This document shows, one piece after another, positions 1 through 7,836 of a stretch of 64,000 nt of DNA (within the stretch, counting starts at the first letter, position 1; every line of letters begins with the position of its first letter). The notes beneath the pieces were generated by a model that did not search any database, had not been told where the DNA came from, and saw only the letters and a list, made by a program, of their open reading frames with translations. The position numbers were made by a program, and so were the translations under genes. This stretch comes from Cognatishimia sp. WU-CL00825 (GTDB taxonomy: Bacteria; Pseudomonadota; Alphaproteobacteria; Rhodobacterales; Rhodobacteraceae), in assembly GCF_040364665.1 (NCBI RefSeq), contig NZ_BAABWX010000007.1, positions 1-64,000 on the forward strand, given 5' to 3'.

Positions 1-614
1 ATCTTCCCTACGCAATTTATTCTAAGCAGGTAGATCCGGCGACGGTGCACGCAGGGCATGTTTTGCTTTCAGCAGCCTGCTGTTGAGGACCTATCTCGCT
101 TTCGTGCCGATCCATGTGCTCGTTTGAGCCACCTCTCCGTCGAAGACGACGGAGCTAATCCCGACGGCGCAGGGACCACCAATAAGCGAACGGCCGCTGC
201 ACTTCACCGCGCGACGATTGGCCGACTTGGTCTGCCTTTCCCTAGTCTAACAATCCCCAGTCTAACAATTTTAGCAACCAAAGTCGTTAAGGTGCTTCTT
301 TGCTCAGAAAATGTTGTTCATCGATTACGATGTCGCATGCCATTCGCAAAGTGACGCGCCAAATGAAGTATCTGAGGTGCTCTCTGACCTAATGGGGTTT
401 AGCTGGATCGCGGTAAGTGAGCGGCAGACACTTTTGTCGGTAGTGAGAAAATGCGCTTTATTCGACATTGTGCTTAAGCCTTTTGCGACCAATAATTTAG
501 CTTGCCTAATCAATTTGAAAGCCCGTCCTAAACATGTCTTACGCAGAATCTTATAATATCAGAGATTTCCTGTTTCCTTCTTTGCTAAAGATTGGTTAGC
601 GTATCAAAGCATGC
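1..614. other. Leading region without a confident gene
   Basis: No convincing complete gene was found in these 614 bases. Short open frames exist but lack family similarity that I can recognise. An 11-base sequence, agtctaacaat, occurs twice with a 16-base period near positions 244-270. The right half carries a possible receiver-domain remnant, listed separately. The last 60 bases must contain the promoter of the betaine transporter operon, but I could not assign -35 and -10 boxes with confidence. Confidence 0.5.
275..556 (+). pseudogene. Possible remnant of a response-regulator receiver domain
   Basis: The frame from 275 (first ATG at 311) encodes about 81-93 residues. Near the first ATG it reads LLFIDYD-like (MLFIDYD), later WIAVSE, then FDIVLKPF. 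The spacing from the Asp of FID to the Ser of AVSE is 31 residues, and from there to the Lys of LKPF is 20. This matches the phospho-acceptor Asp, Ser/Thr and Lys positions of CheY-like receiver domains. The N-terminal third of the domain is missing, because a stop codon lies at 272-274, and there is no output domain. I infer a truncated or decayed receiver. It may be chance, since no ribosome site is obvious and no kinase is nearby. Confidence 0.3.
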
Positions 615-635
615 TTGCGAATATGGGAGAAAAAA

Positions 636-1604
636 ATGCGTAAACTAATGATTGGTGCAGCTTTGGCTGCGCTTATGACACCGGGTCTTGCTGCGGCAGA
701 TGACTGCGGCGAAGTGACAATTACCGAGATGAACTGGGCGTCGAGTGCTATCATCACAAATATCGCCAAATTCTTGATGGAAGAGGGCTATGGCTGTTCT
801 GTTGTTTCAGTACCGTCTTCAACTACACCTTCTTTGGTTTCCGTGGCGGAAACCGGTAAGCCCGACATCGTAACTGAATTATGGATAAACGGTGCGCCAT
901 CCTATCAAGAACTGCAGGACGCCGGTAAAATCATGACTGCCGCTGATGTGCTTGCAGACGGTGGGCGTGAAGGCTGGTGGGTTCCACAGTATATGGTAGA
1001 TGCGCATCCGGAACTGGCCACAATTGAAGGTGTGAAAGCCAATGTCGATTTGCTGGGCGGCCGTTTCCACAACTGCCCTGACGGTTGGGCGTGTAAAAAC
1101 ACAAACGCAGATCTAGCACGCAACTTTGGTCTGGTAGATGCTGGATTTGAAATCTTCCTGCATGGGTCTGGTGAAACACTGGCAACATCCATTGCCTCTG
1201 CCTATGCCAACGAAGAACCTTGGATTGGCTACTATTGGTCGCCGGACCCCTTGATGGCCAAGTACAAGATGGTCGAAGTGGATCTTGGTGTTCCTTATGA
1301 TCATGAGGTTTTCACCTGCGCGGCGAAATCAGATTGTAGCGCTGAAGGCGTGTCTTCTTGGCCAATCGGCCCAGTGAAAACCGTTGTCACAACAGATTTT
1401 GCAGATCGTGCACCTGAGATTGCTGAACTCATGTCCAACATGAGCTTTAAAAACGCCGACGTTCTTTCGTTCTTGGATTGGATGGAAAATAACGGTGCAA
1501 CTTATGAAGAAACGGCGGTTCACTTCCTGACCACACGACAGGATCTTTGGTCTGAGTGGATCAATGACAGTGCCAAAGAAAACCTGGCAGCGCTGCTGCC
1601 TTAA
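636..1604 (+). CDS. proX: Glycine betaine/proline-type ABC transporter substrate-binding protein
   Basis: Periplasmic solute receptor of an OpuAC/ProX-type importer, 322 residues. A signal peptide (about residues 1-21, hydrophobic LMIGAALAALMTPGLAAA, cleavage after AAA) precedes a type II periplasmic-binding fold. Residues such as EMNWASSAI near the mature start and the Trp/Tyr-rich stretch EPWIGYYWSPDPLM are typical of receptors that cage quaternary ammonium compounds with aromatic side chains. Four cysteines (e.g. NCPDGWAC, TCAAKSDC) could form disulfides. I chose ATG 636 because a GGGAGA site lies 6 bases upstream; a TTG at 615 is in frame but would add an unneeded extension. It is first in an operon with permease, ATPase and a MarR regulator. 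The exact ligand (glycine betaine, proline betaine, choline or similar) is inferred only from family. Confidence 0.85.
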   Translation: MRKLMIGAALAALMTPGLAAADDCGEVTITEMNWASSAIITNIAKFLMEEGYGCSVVSVPSSTTPSLVSVAETGKPDIVTELWINGAPSYQELQDAGKIMTAADVLADGGREGWWVPQYMVDAHPELATIEGVKANVDLLGGRFHNCPDGWACKNTNADLARNFGLVDAGFEIFLHGSGETLATSIASAYANEEPWIGYYWSPDPLMAKYKMVEVDLGVPYDHEVFTCAAKSDCSAEGVSSWPIGPVKTVVTTDFADRAPEIAELMSNMSFKNADVLSFLDWMENNGATYEETAVHFLTTRQDLWSEWINDSAKENLAALLP

Positions 1605-1626
1605 ACGTCACCAATATCAATCAAGA

Positions 1627-1649
1627 GGGCGCAACACTGCGCCCTTTTT
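1627..1649 (+). terminator. Attenuating stem-loop between proX and proW
   Basis: GGGCGC (1627-1632), a 6-base loop, GCGCCC (1639-1644), then five T. This is a good intrinsic terminator lying inside the operon, 22 bases after the binding-protein stop and before the permease. It probably lets only part of transcription pass, giving more receptor than transporter. Confidence 0.75.
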
Positions 1650-1670
1650 CTAAAAAGGGGCAGGGGATAA

Positions 1671-2711
1671 ATGGCTTATTACGACAATTGGATAGAGAGA
1701 TTGGGACTGCGAGACTGGTGTGACGCCAATTCGCAGGGTGGCCCAATGTCGATGGCAGATCTTTTGAAGAAGTCAAAAGGTGACAAAGCCGGAGAAAGTG
1801 ACGCATCCATTTTGGACACACCTTTTCCCTCCTTAGACGAGCTGAATTCGGCCTGTCCCGCAATTCCGAAGACCCGTGTATTTACCGATGCGGTTGAAAA
1901 TAGTTTCCTGTCGATCAAAGACCCTTTGAAAACCATTCTGGACCCAATTACTCAGCCTCTTAGCTGGGCTTTGGATGGCTCTATGTGGCTGTTTCAAGCT
2001 GTGCCCTGGTTTATTGTAGTTCCGCTGTTTCTGCTGGTTGTGTTTTGGGCCACTCGGTCCATGGCATTGGTGGTCTTCGTTGGCGTGTCTTTTCTTTTCA
2101 TGGCCTTCATCGATCACTATGTGCCCGCGATACAAACCCTATCGATTATTTTTGTTTGCACGTCGTTCAGTGTCGCGCTTGGGGTGCCCATAGGCATATT
2201 GATGTCACGCAGTGACGCAATGCAGCGTATTGTCGTTCCAATTTTGGATATGCTGCAGACTCTACCGACCTTCGTTTATCTGATACCGCTTATCTTCTTG
2301 TTTTCGGTCACAGAATCTAAACTCTATGGCATCGCCATCATTCTTTACGCGGTTGTACCCGTCATTCGTTTGACTGACCTAGGCATTCGTTTGGTTGACA
2401 AAGAGGTGCTTGAAGCGGCGCACGCCTTTGGGATGACCGATCGTCAAAAGCTAGTGAATGTGCAGCTTCCGCTTGCCTTGCCAAATATTATGGCTGGTGT
2501 GAACCAAACCATTATGATGAGCTTGGCGATGGTTGTTATTGCCTCCTTGGTTTCAGCACCGGGATTGGGCGTTTTGGTTCTTAGAGGCATCCGGAACCTT
2601 GAACTTGGTGTGGGTTTGGTCGCGGGTCTAGGCATTGTGCTTTTAGCTGTCTTACTTGATCGCGTAACGAAAACTGCTTTGGCGCGTGTAAACGCAGCTC
2701 AAAAACACTAA
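1671..2711 (+). CDS. proW: Glycine betaine/proline-type ABC transporter permease
   Basis: Inner-membrane subunit of the betaine-type importer, 346 residues. It has a long soluble N-terminal part (about residues 1-100), then hydrophobic segments from about residue 100 (MWLFQAVPWFIVVPLFLLVV onward) and the binding-protein-dependent transport domain in the C-terminal two thirds. The coupling EAA loop is visible as EAAHAFGMTDRQKLVNVQLP, followed by LALPNIMAGVNQTIMMSLAM. ProW proteins commonly carry such an N-terminal extension. It sits 11 bases before the ATPase gene and shares its operon. The start ATG follows a GGGGCAGGGG ribosome-site region. Confidence 0.88.
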   Translation: MAYYDNWIERLGLRDWCDANSQGGPMSMADLLKKSKGDKAGESDASILDTPFPSLDELNSACPAIPKTRVFTDAVENSFLSIKDPLKTILDPITQPLSWALDGSMWLFQAVPWFIVVPLFLLVVFWATRSMALVVFVGVSFLFMAFIDHYVPAIQTLSIIFVCTSFSVALGVPIGILMSRSDAMQRIVVPILDMLQTLPTFVYLIPLIFLFSVTESKLYGIAIILYAVVPVIRLTDLGIRLVDKEVLEAAHAFGMTDRQKLVNVQLPLALPNIMAGVNQTIMMSLAMVVIASLVSAPGLGVLVLRGIRNLELGVGLVAGLGIVLLAVLLDRVTKTALARVNAAQKH

Positions 2712-2722
2712 GGGGCTGCAAA

Positions 2723-3769
2723 ATGACCAAAGAACCAATGATTTCGATCCGCAATCTGTACAAGATTTTCGGAAGTCAGCCTGATGAGATGATGCAAAAA
2801 GTGCGTGATGGGCTGGGCAAGGAAGAGCTGCTGGACGTGCACGGGCATGTGCTTGGTTTGCAAGATATCAACGTCGATATGCAAGAGGGTGAAATTACCG
2901 TTATTATGGGCCTTTCTGGCTCTGGTAAATCGACCCTTATCCGTCACGTGAACCGTTTGATCGAACCGACGGCGGGTGAGGTTATTGTTCAAGGCGAGAA
3001 CGTTCTTGAATATGATAGTGAAAACCTGCGTCGCGTGCGACGCCGGGATATGTCGATGGTCTTCCAGCATTTTGCGTTGTTGCCGCATAGAAATGTTTTG
3101 GACAATGTATCGCTTGCACCAATTGTGCGAGGCGACGACCCAGCAACGTATACCAAAGATGCTTTGCATTGGCTCGATCGTGTTGGGCTTTCTGGATACG
3201 AAGGACATTATCCGCATCAACTTTCTGGTGGGATGCAGCAACGTGTAGGTATCGCGCGTGCGCTTACATCTAATGCGCCTGTTATGTTGATGGACGAAGC
3301 CTTTTCGGCGCTGGATCCGCTTATTCGAACGGACATGCAGGACCTGTTGCTTGAGTTGCAGCTGGAACTCGCAAAGACCATCGTGTTTATCAGCCATGAT
3401 TTGGACGAAGCTTTGAAACTCGCGGACCATTTGGTGATTTTGAAAGACGGGCTGGTCGTTCAACAAGGTGAACCTCAGCACATCCTACTGAATCCAGAGG
3501 ATGACTACATCATCGACTTTATCGCGGATATCAATCGGGCGCGGGTTCTGCGCGTGCGGTCGATTATGGAACCGGTATCAACTTCTGAATTCGCTGGAGA
3601 AGTTGATCAAGAAGCTTCGCTAGAAGATGTAATCGCCATGTCCGGTGGTGACACCAGCGGGAAATACAAAGTGCTTAAGGAGGGTGAAGTTGTCGGAGAA
3701 CTCGATCTTAAGGCGCTTGTGCGGGCTTTGGTGAGAACGCAAGCATCTGACAGCAAGAGTGTTGTCTGA
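2723..3769 (+). CDS. proV: Glycine betaine/proline-type ABC transporter ATP-binding protein
   Basis: Cytoplasmic ATPase of the betaine-type importer, 348 residues. Walker A is GLSGSGKST (about 63-71), the Q-loop is VFQHFALLPHR, the ABC signature is LSGGMQQ (about 167-173), Walker B is VMLMDEAFSALD (about 187-198), and the switch His is in FISHDLDEA. The N-terminal region with an amphipathic stretch and the C-terminal 80 residues after the nucleotide-binding domain fit the ProV/OpuAA layout, in which C-terminal CBS-type modules sense ionic strength. I can see only a short CBS-like tail here, so osmotic gating is uncertain. The gene lies between the permease (11-base gap) and the MarR gene (32-base gap). 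Confidence 0.9.
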   Translation: MTKEPMISIRNLYKIFGSQPDEMMQKVRDGLGKEELLDVHGHVLGLQDINVDMQEGEITVIMGLSGSGKSTLIRHVNRLIEPTAGEVIVQGENVLEYDSENLRRVRRRDMSMVFQHFALLPHRNVLDNVSLAPIVRGDDPATYTKDALHWLDRVGLSGYEGHYPHQLSGGMQQRVGIARALTSNAPVMLMDEAFSALDPLIRTDMQDLLLELQLELAKTIVFISHDLDEALKLADHLVILKDGLVVQQGEPQHILLNPEDDYIIDFIADINRARVLRVRSIMEPVSTSEFAGEVDQEASLEDVIAMSGGDTSGKYKVLKEGEVVGELDLKALVRALVRTQASDSKSVV

Positions 3770-3801
3770 ACCACTGTAAATCAATCACTGCGGAGGAACG
3801 T

Positions 3802-4278
3802 GTGAAACGCGAAGATCTTTGCCTAATTGCATTGCGCCGGATCATGCGCGCAACCGAGCTTTCGGGCAGGGATTTTGCGCGTATTTCCGGTGTGACAGCA
3901 GTTCAGTTTAAAGTCCTACAGACCGTGGCTGAATTTGACTGCGTTACCGCTAAACACATAGCGACCACTTTGCGCGTGTCACAGGCCACCGTGACATCGC
4001 TGGTGGACCGTCTTGTGTGCAAGGAGCTTGTTGTTCGCGAAAAGTCTGATGTAGATAAGCGCCGCACAAATATTGTGATCACCGAAAAGGGCGCGCAAAC
4101 CCTGCGGTATGCCCCGGACCCATTGCATCAGAAATTTGTCCGCAAATTTGTTGCTTTGGAAGACTGGGAACAATCGATGCTTGTTTCCTCACTAGAGCGA
4201 GTAGCGACCATGATTGACGCGGAAGACATTGATGCATCACCGCTGTTTGATACTGGCGACATTCAAAAAAACAACTAA
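3802..4278 (+). CDS. MarR-family transcriptional regulator
   Basis: DNA-binding regulator of 158 residues with a GTG start preceded by GGAGG at 3792-3796. The winged helix is visible around residues 30-100: the recognition region is LRVSQATVTSLVDRLV and the wing is the stretch EKSDVDKRRTNIVITEKG, with the conserved D-x-R-R/T motif. It closes the betaine transporter operon on the same strand. MarR proteins linked to compatible-solute genes (EctR and CosR groups) repress ectoine or betaine genes, so local control of this transporter is likely; that is inference from family and position. A strong stem-loop follows the gene. Confidence 0.82.
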   Translation: MKREDLCLIALRRIMRATELSGRDFARISGVTAVQFKVLQTVAEFDCVTAKHIATTLRVSQATVTSLVDRLVCKELVVREKSDVDKRRTNIVITEKGAQTLRYAPDPLHQKFVRKFVALEDWEQSMLVSSLERVATMIDAEDIDASPLFDTGDIQKNN

Positions 4279-4284
4279 ATTTCC

Positions 4285-4317
4285 TTGGTCATTCCGCACT
4301 ATTTGCGGAGTGACCAA
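4285..4317 (+). terminator. Stem-loop after the MarR gene
   Basis: Arms TTGGTCA (4285-4291) and TGACCAA (4311-4317) extended by CCGC/GCGG around a 7-base loop. There is no long T-run, so it may be a factor-dependent terminator or an mRNA-stabilising hairpin. It separates the betaine operon from the yjb operon. Confidence 0.5.
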
Positions 4318-4449
4318 CCCAATTATTGGCGTGCCTTTCAAGTCGCAATTAAAAATTCTGAAATCCACATCAACGCGCTGTGGTTGAATTGCCTACTTGA
4401 TCTGTGATGTATAGGCCAAAAGTGATTTGGTTAATACAGGGCAGGGCGC

Positions 4450-6642
4450 GTGAAATATTTGAGCCGTCTTAAACAAATTGGAAAGGCAGCGAACCGCGAT
4501 GTTCTTGCTGTGCTGCTGCTATCCAGCTTGCCATCAATTGGTTTGGCCGAGACCCCTAACAACACGCCAAAATTTGAATACCCTAAGACACCGACGCTTG
4601 GTTTCTACGGCACGCCCGGTCTTATGGACATGCCAAGCGCTGAAATGTTGCCTGACGGGCAATTTGTTTTGGGGTACTCGCAGTTTGGTGGCAACCAACG
4701 CCTCAGCCTTAGTTTTCAGCCTGTGCCTTGGGCCACTGCAACATTTCGGTACAACGGAATTGAGGACCTGAATTTGTTTGGGTTTTCGACCTATTATGAT
4801 CGTAGCTTCGATGTGCGCTTTCGCCTTTTGAAAGAAAGAAAAGTGCTGCCAGCGGTGACGCTTGGGCTTCAGGATTTCGCGGGAACTGGAATCTATGCAG
4901 GCGAATATCTGGTCGCAACCAAGACATTTGATACGCCTGCGTTGCAAGATGGAAAGCCCAAGGGGCAATTGAAAGTCACTGCCGGTTTGGGGTGGGGACG
5001 TTTAGGGTCGTACGGATCTATTGCAAACCTTGGAACACGCCCGGCTTACAACCCAAGCTCGACAGGCGGTACGCTTTCAGTTGATCAATGGTTTCGAGGC
5101 AATGTTGCGCCATTTGCCGGTGTAGAATGGCAACTGGATGACCGTTGGGGTGTCAAAGCCGAATATTCGTCTGATGCCTATGTGACGGAAACACAGACTT
5201 CAAATGTGTTCCAGCGCAAATCTCCTTTGAGTTTTGGCCTGGAATACCAAGCACGTCCAGGTCTTCGGTTTGGGGCCTATTATCTGTATGGCAGCGAAAT
5301 TGGTATCAGCGCACAGCTTCAGATGCGCCCCAACCATCCCACACAACAATTGCGTATTCCTGCGCCAGTCCCAATCGCCCCGCGCTCGCAGTGGGCAACA
5401 AGCCCCGCGCATTACAGCCAAGACTGGGCCAATAACGACGCAAAACGCCTGAAAATCAGGGATGTGTTCGCAGATGTTCTGGCGCAAGATGGTTTGGTGC
5501 TCGAGTCCATCGTACTAGAAGGGACAAGCGCTGAGGTTCGCTACCGGAACAACAAGTATCAATCCTATGCGTTGACGAATGGGCGCGTGGCCCGTGCGAT
5601 GGCCCGCGGTTTGCCACCTTCGGTTGAGACGTTTCGAATAGTTCCAGTGCGCCGCGGCATAGCCCTGTCCGCATTCGTTGTGCAGCGCGCGGATTTGGAG
5701 GCCTATGAATTTGCCCCAAATGCCGCTGATGTTATTGCCAACAAGGCGCGGATTGAAGCGGCAGGGTCGCCGAATAAGGATGCCATCGTATCAAACAACT
5801 TGTATCCAGCGTTTGGTACTTCGTTCAGCCCTTATACTGCCCCTTCCTATTTTGACCCATCCCAACCATTTCGGATTGATGTCGGCGTCGAGCTTGATGC
5901 CATCCTAGAGCCAGCGCCAGGTTGGAAAGTTGCGGGAACGTTGCGTCATCGCTTGGCAGGAAATGTCAAAGACGGTAGGGCATCCAATTCGTTGCTGCCG
6001 CATGTTCGAACAGATCAAAACGAATATGCTCAATTTGGGACAACACTTGAAAACCTTTATGTTTCAAAGCGTTGGAATGCCGGGAACAATATCTATGGTC
6101 GCGCTACTGTGGGCTATTTGGAAAGCATGTATGGGGGCGTCTCGGGAGAACTTTTGTGGAAGCCTGTAGACAGTCGCTTGGCGCTTGGTGTCGAAGCCAA
6201 TTATGTCCAACAACGAGATTTCAACCAAAGGCTGGGATTTCGTGATTACAAAATTCTGACTGGTCATGCATCAGCTTACTACGAAATGGACAATGGGTTC
6301 TTGGTTCAAGTGGATGCAGGCAGATATTTGGCAGGTGACGTGGGTGCCACGCTTTCTGTCGATCGTGTCTTTAAGAATGGTTGGTCTGTTGGGGGCTTTG
6401 TTTCAAAAACAAATGTGTCTGCTGCGCAATTTGGCGAAGGTTCCTTTGACAAAGGAATCCGGTTCAATATTCCTTTGGCTTGGAATTTGGGTAAGCCATC
6501 ACGCAATGGAAGCTCTATGGTCATTCGCCCGACCCAGCGCGACGGCGCGCAGCGGTTAAGCGTTCCTGATCGTTTGTACAGTGACATTCGGGAAGCGCAT
6601 CAAAAAAGCCTGATAGAGCAACGCGCACGGTTCTGGGAATGA
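4450..6642 (+). CDS. yjbH: YjbH-family exopolysaccharide-associated outer-membrane protein
   Basis: Large secreted protein of 730 residues, start GTG. A signal peptide (about residues 1-33, ending in SIGLAE) is followed by GFYGTPGLMDMPSAEMLPDGQ, the characteristic opening of YjbH/GfcD-type proteins (Asn/Asp-containing TPG-LMDMP motif). The remainder has alternating-residue stretches and many aromatic positions (e.g. GLEYQARPGLRFGAYYLYG), consistent with outer-membrane beta-barrels at both ends. In Escherichia coli the yjbEFGH genes contribute to an extracellular polysaccharide. Here the gene overlaps yjbF by 4 bases (ATGA), so the two are translationally coupled. Confidence 0.85.
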   Translation: MKYLSRLKQIGKAANRDVLAVLLLSSLPSIGLAETPNNTPKFEYPKTPTLGFYGTPGLMDMPSAEMLPDGQFVLGYSQFGGNQRLSLSFQPVPWATATFRYNGIEDLNLFGFSTYYDRSFDVRFRLLKERKVLPAVTLGLQDFAGTGIYAGEYLVATKTFDTPALQDGKPKGQLKVTAGLGWGRLGSYGSIANLGTRPAYNPSSTGGTLSVDQWFRGNVAPFAGVEWQLDDRWGVKAEYSSDAYVTETQTSNVFQRKSPLSFGLEYQARPGLRFGAYYLYGSEIGISAQLQMRPNHPTQQLRIPAPVPIAPRSQWATSPAHYSQDWANNDAKRLKIRDVFADVLAQDGLVLESIVLEGTSAEVRYRNNKYQSYALTNGRVARAMARGLPPSVETFRIVPVRRGIALSAFVVQRADLEAYEFAPNAADVIANKARIEAAGSPNKDAIVSNNLYPAFGTSFSPYTAPSYFDPSQPFRIDVGVELDAILEPAPGWKVAGTLRHRLAGNVKDGRASNSLLPHVRTDQNEYAQFGTTLENLYVSKRWNAGNNIYGRATVGYLESMYGGVSGELLWKPVDSRLALGVEANYVQQRDFNQRLGFRDYKILTGHASAYYEMDNGFLVQVDAGRYLAGDVGATLSVDRVFKNGWSVGGFVSKTNVSAAQFGEGSFDKGIRFNIPLAWNLGKPSRNGSSMVIRPTQRDGAQRLSVPDRLYSDIREAHQKSLIEQRARFWE

Positions 6643-7334
6643 AACACATGTTACCCCGTTTTTTAATGGCGCTTTGCGCCACATTACTTTTTGCTGCATG
6701 TGCGGAAAACCAAGGCCAAGGCGAGCAAAGGTCAGAGCGCGAGCTGATTAAGACCATCCGCGAATATGTCGCGTTAAAACGCGCACCAAAACAAGAGCGT
6801 CCGCCGCTAACGCGGGCCATGCTTGATACGGTGCCAAATAGCTATATTGAAGTGACGATCGAGGATACTGGTGTTTTTGCTTACCTCACCCAGCAACTTG
6901 TACGGCGCGATGGCTTGCCCGGACAAATCGTTGTTTGGCAGACAGAAGACCTGGTTACGCTTTCAATGCGCGATGGCGTGTTGATCGCAACACGGGGTCT
7001 GCGTGGTGACATTATAAGCGCAAGTGCACTTATTGCAGGAGATGGCCGGCAAGGCCCTGCAGGGCAAGGACGCAGAACCTATGATATTCGCATGGGTGAT
7101 GGTGCATCCCGTAAACTGGAGTTTCAGTGCTTGGTTCAGGATCTTGGCGCTAAGGTCATCGAGATTGTTGAGCGCCAAAACACAACCCGTCATCTAATAG
7201 AGCGGTGTGAGGGCAATCTTGGGACCATTGAAAACGAATATTGGGTTGATTCTACTACGGGTGTGGTGATGCAATCACGCCAGTGGAGCGGGCCAACAAC
7301 TGGGTACCTTCGCATTCGCCGGTTAACCAATTAA
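6639..7334 (+). CDS. yjbF: YjbF-family outer-membrane lipoprotein
   Basis: Lipoprotein of 231 residues. The signal ends in a lipobox (LLFAAC, Cys at about residue 21), so the mature protein should be lipid-anchored. The body contains the motifs of the YjbF/GfcB family: conserved segments such as VVWQTEDLVTLSMRDGVLIATRGLRGD and the C-terminal YWVDSTTGVVMQSRQWSGP. In enteric bacteria the homologues work with YjbH or the group 4 capsule export genes. The start overlaps the yjbH stop. A 155-base gap separates it from the small yjbE-like gene. Confidence 0.85.
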   Translation: MKHMLPRFLMALCATLLFAACAENQGQGEQRSERELIKTIREYVALKRAPKQERPPLTRAMLDTVPNSYIEVTIEDTGVFAYLTQQLVRRDGLPGQIVVWQTEDLVTLSMRDGVLIATRGLRGDIISASALIAGDGRQGPAGQGRRTYDIRMGDGASRKLEFQCLVQDLGAKVIEIVERQNTTRHLIERCEGNLGTIENEYWVDSTTGVVMQSRQWSGPTTGYLRIRRLTN

Positions 7335-7489
7335 TGACTTAATTAAGGGGCACTTTAGACAAATCATCGTGTTTAATTTACCATGTCCAAGAAAAAAGAG
7401 AATCTTGTGTGGCGAATGGACCCCTCTAGGTTGAAACAGATACATCGCTGGATTAATAGAATCATCAAATACCCTATGGAGATTGAATT

Positions 7490-7690
7490 ATGAAAAAGAT
7501 CATTGCAGCCCTCGCACTTTGCGTCGCAACATCATCAGCAGCAAACGCTCAGGGCCCAGTCCCGTCTCTGCCGTTTTTGGCAGGCACAGGCCTGACAACC
7601 AGCACCCTAATTGCTGGCGTCATCGCGTCTACAATCCTGATTACAGTAATTGTTGACGAAGACAGCTCCACAACAACGACTGCTGACTAA
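7490..7690 (+). CDS. Small secreted YjbE-like protein
   Basis: A 66-residue protein with a clear signal peptide (about residues 1-21, ending in ANAQ), a short hydrophobic Gly/Ala/Thr/Ile segment (about 31-54) and an acidic, Thr-rich tail (DEDSSTTTTAD). E. coli YjbE has the same plan: signal peptide, small-residue hydrophobic centre, poly-Thr tail. Together with the yjbHF neighbours this suggests a YjbE counterpart, but similarity is by layout rather than by firm alignment. A ribosome site GGAG lies 8 bases before the ATG, and a strong intrinsic terminator follows. Confidence 0.6.
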   Translation: MKKIIAALALCVATSSAANAQGPVPSLPFLAGTGLTTSTLIAGVIASTILITVIVDEDSSTTTTAD

Positions 7691-7727
7691 GCTATCGGTT
7701 TGTGGTGCCTTGCACCAAGTTAACGAA

Positions 7728-7756
7728 AGACGGGCCAACTCGGCCCGTCTTTTTTT
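7728..7756 (+). terminator. Intrinsic terminator of the yjb operon
   Basis: AGACGGGCC (7728-7736), a 5-base loop, GGCCCGTCT (7742-7750), then six T. It ends the plus-strand yjb unit just before the convergent dihydropyrimidinase gene. Confidence 0.9.
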
Positions 7757-7836
7757 GTAAACCACTACAGGTTCGAACAGATTTGCCGCCAGATGCCGAG
7801 GCAACTGAGACAGGTCGTGGATTTGGGGCCCTTGGC

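Noticed and set aside
240..272. 11-base direct repeat agtctaacaat near 244-270
   Set aside because: Only two copies; too short to call a mobile or regulatory repeat.
2708..3481. Minus-strand open frame across proV
   Set aside because: The plus-strand ATPase has full Walker and signature motifs; the other strand has none.
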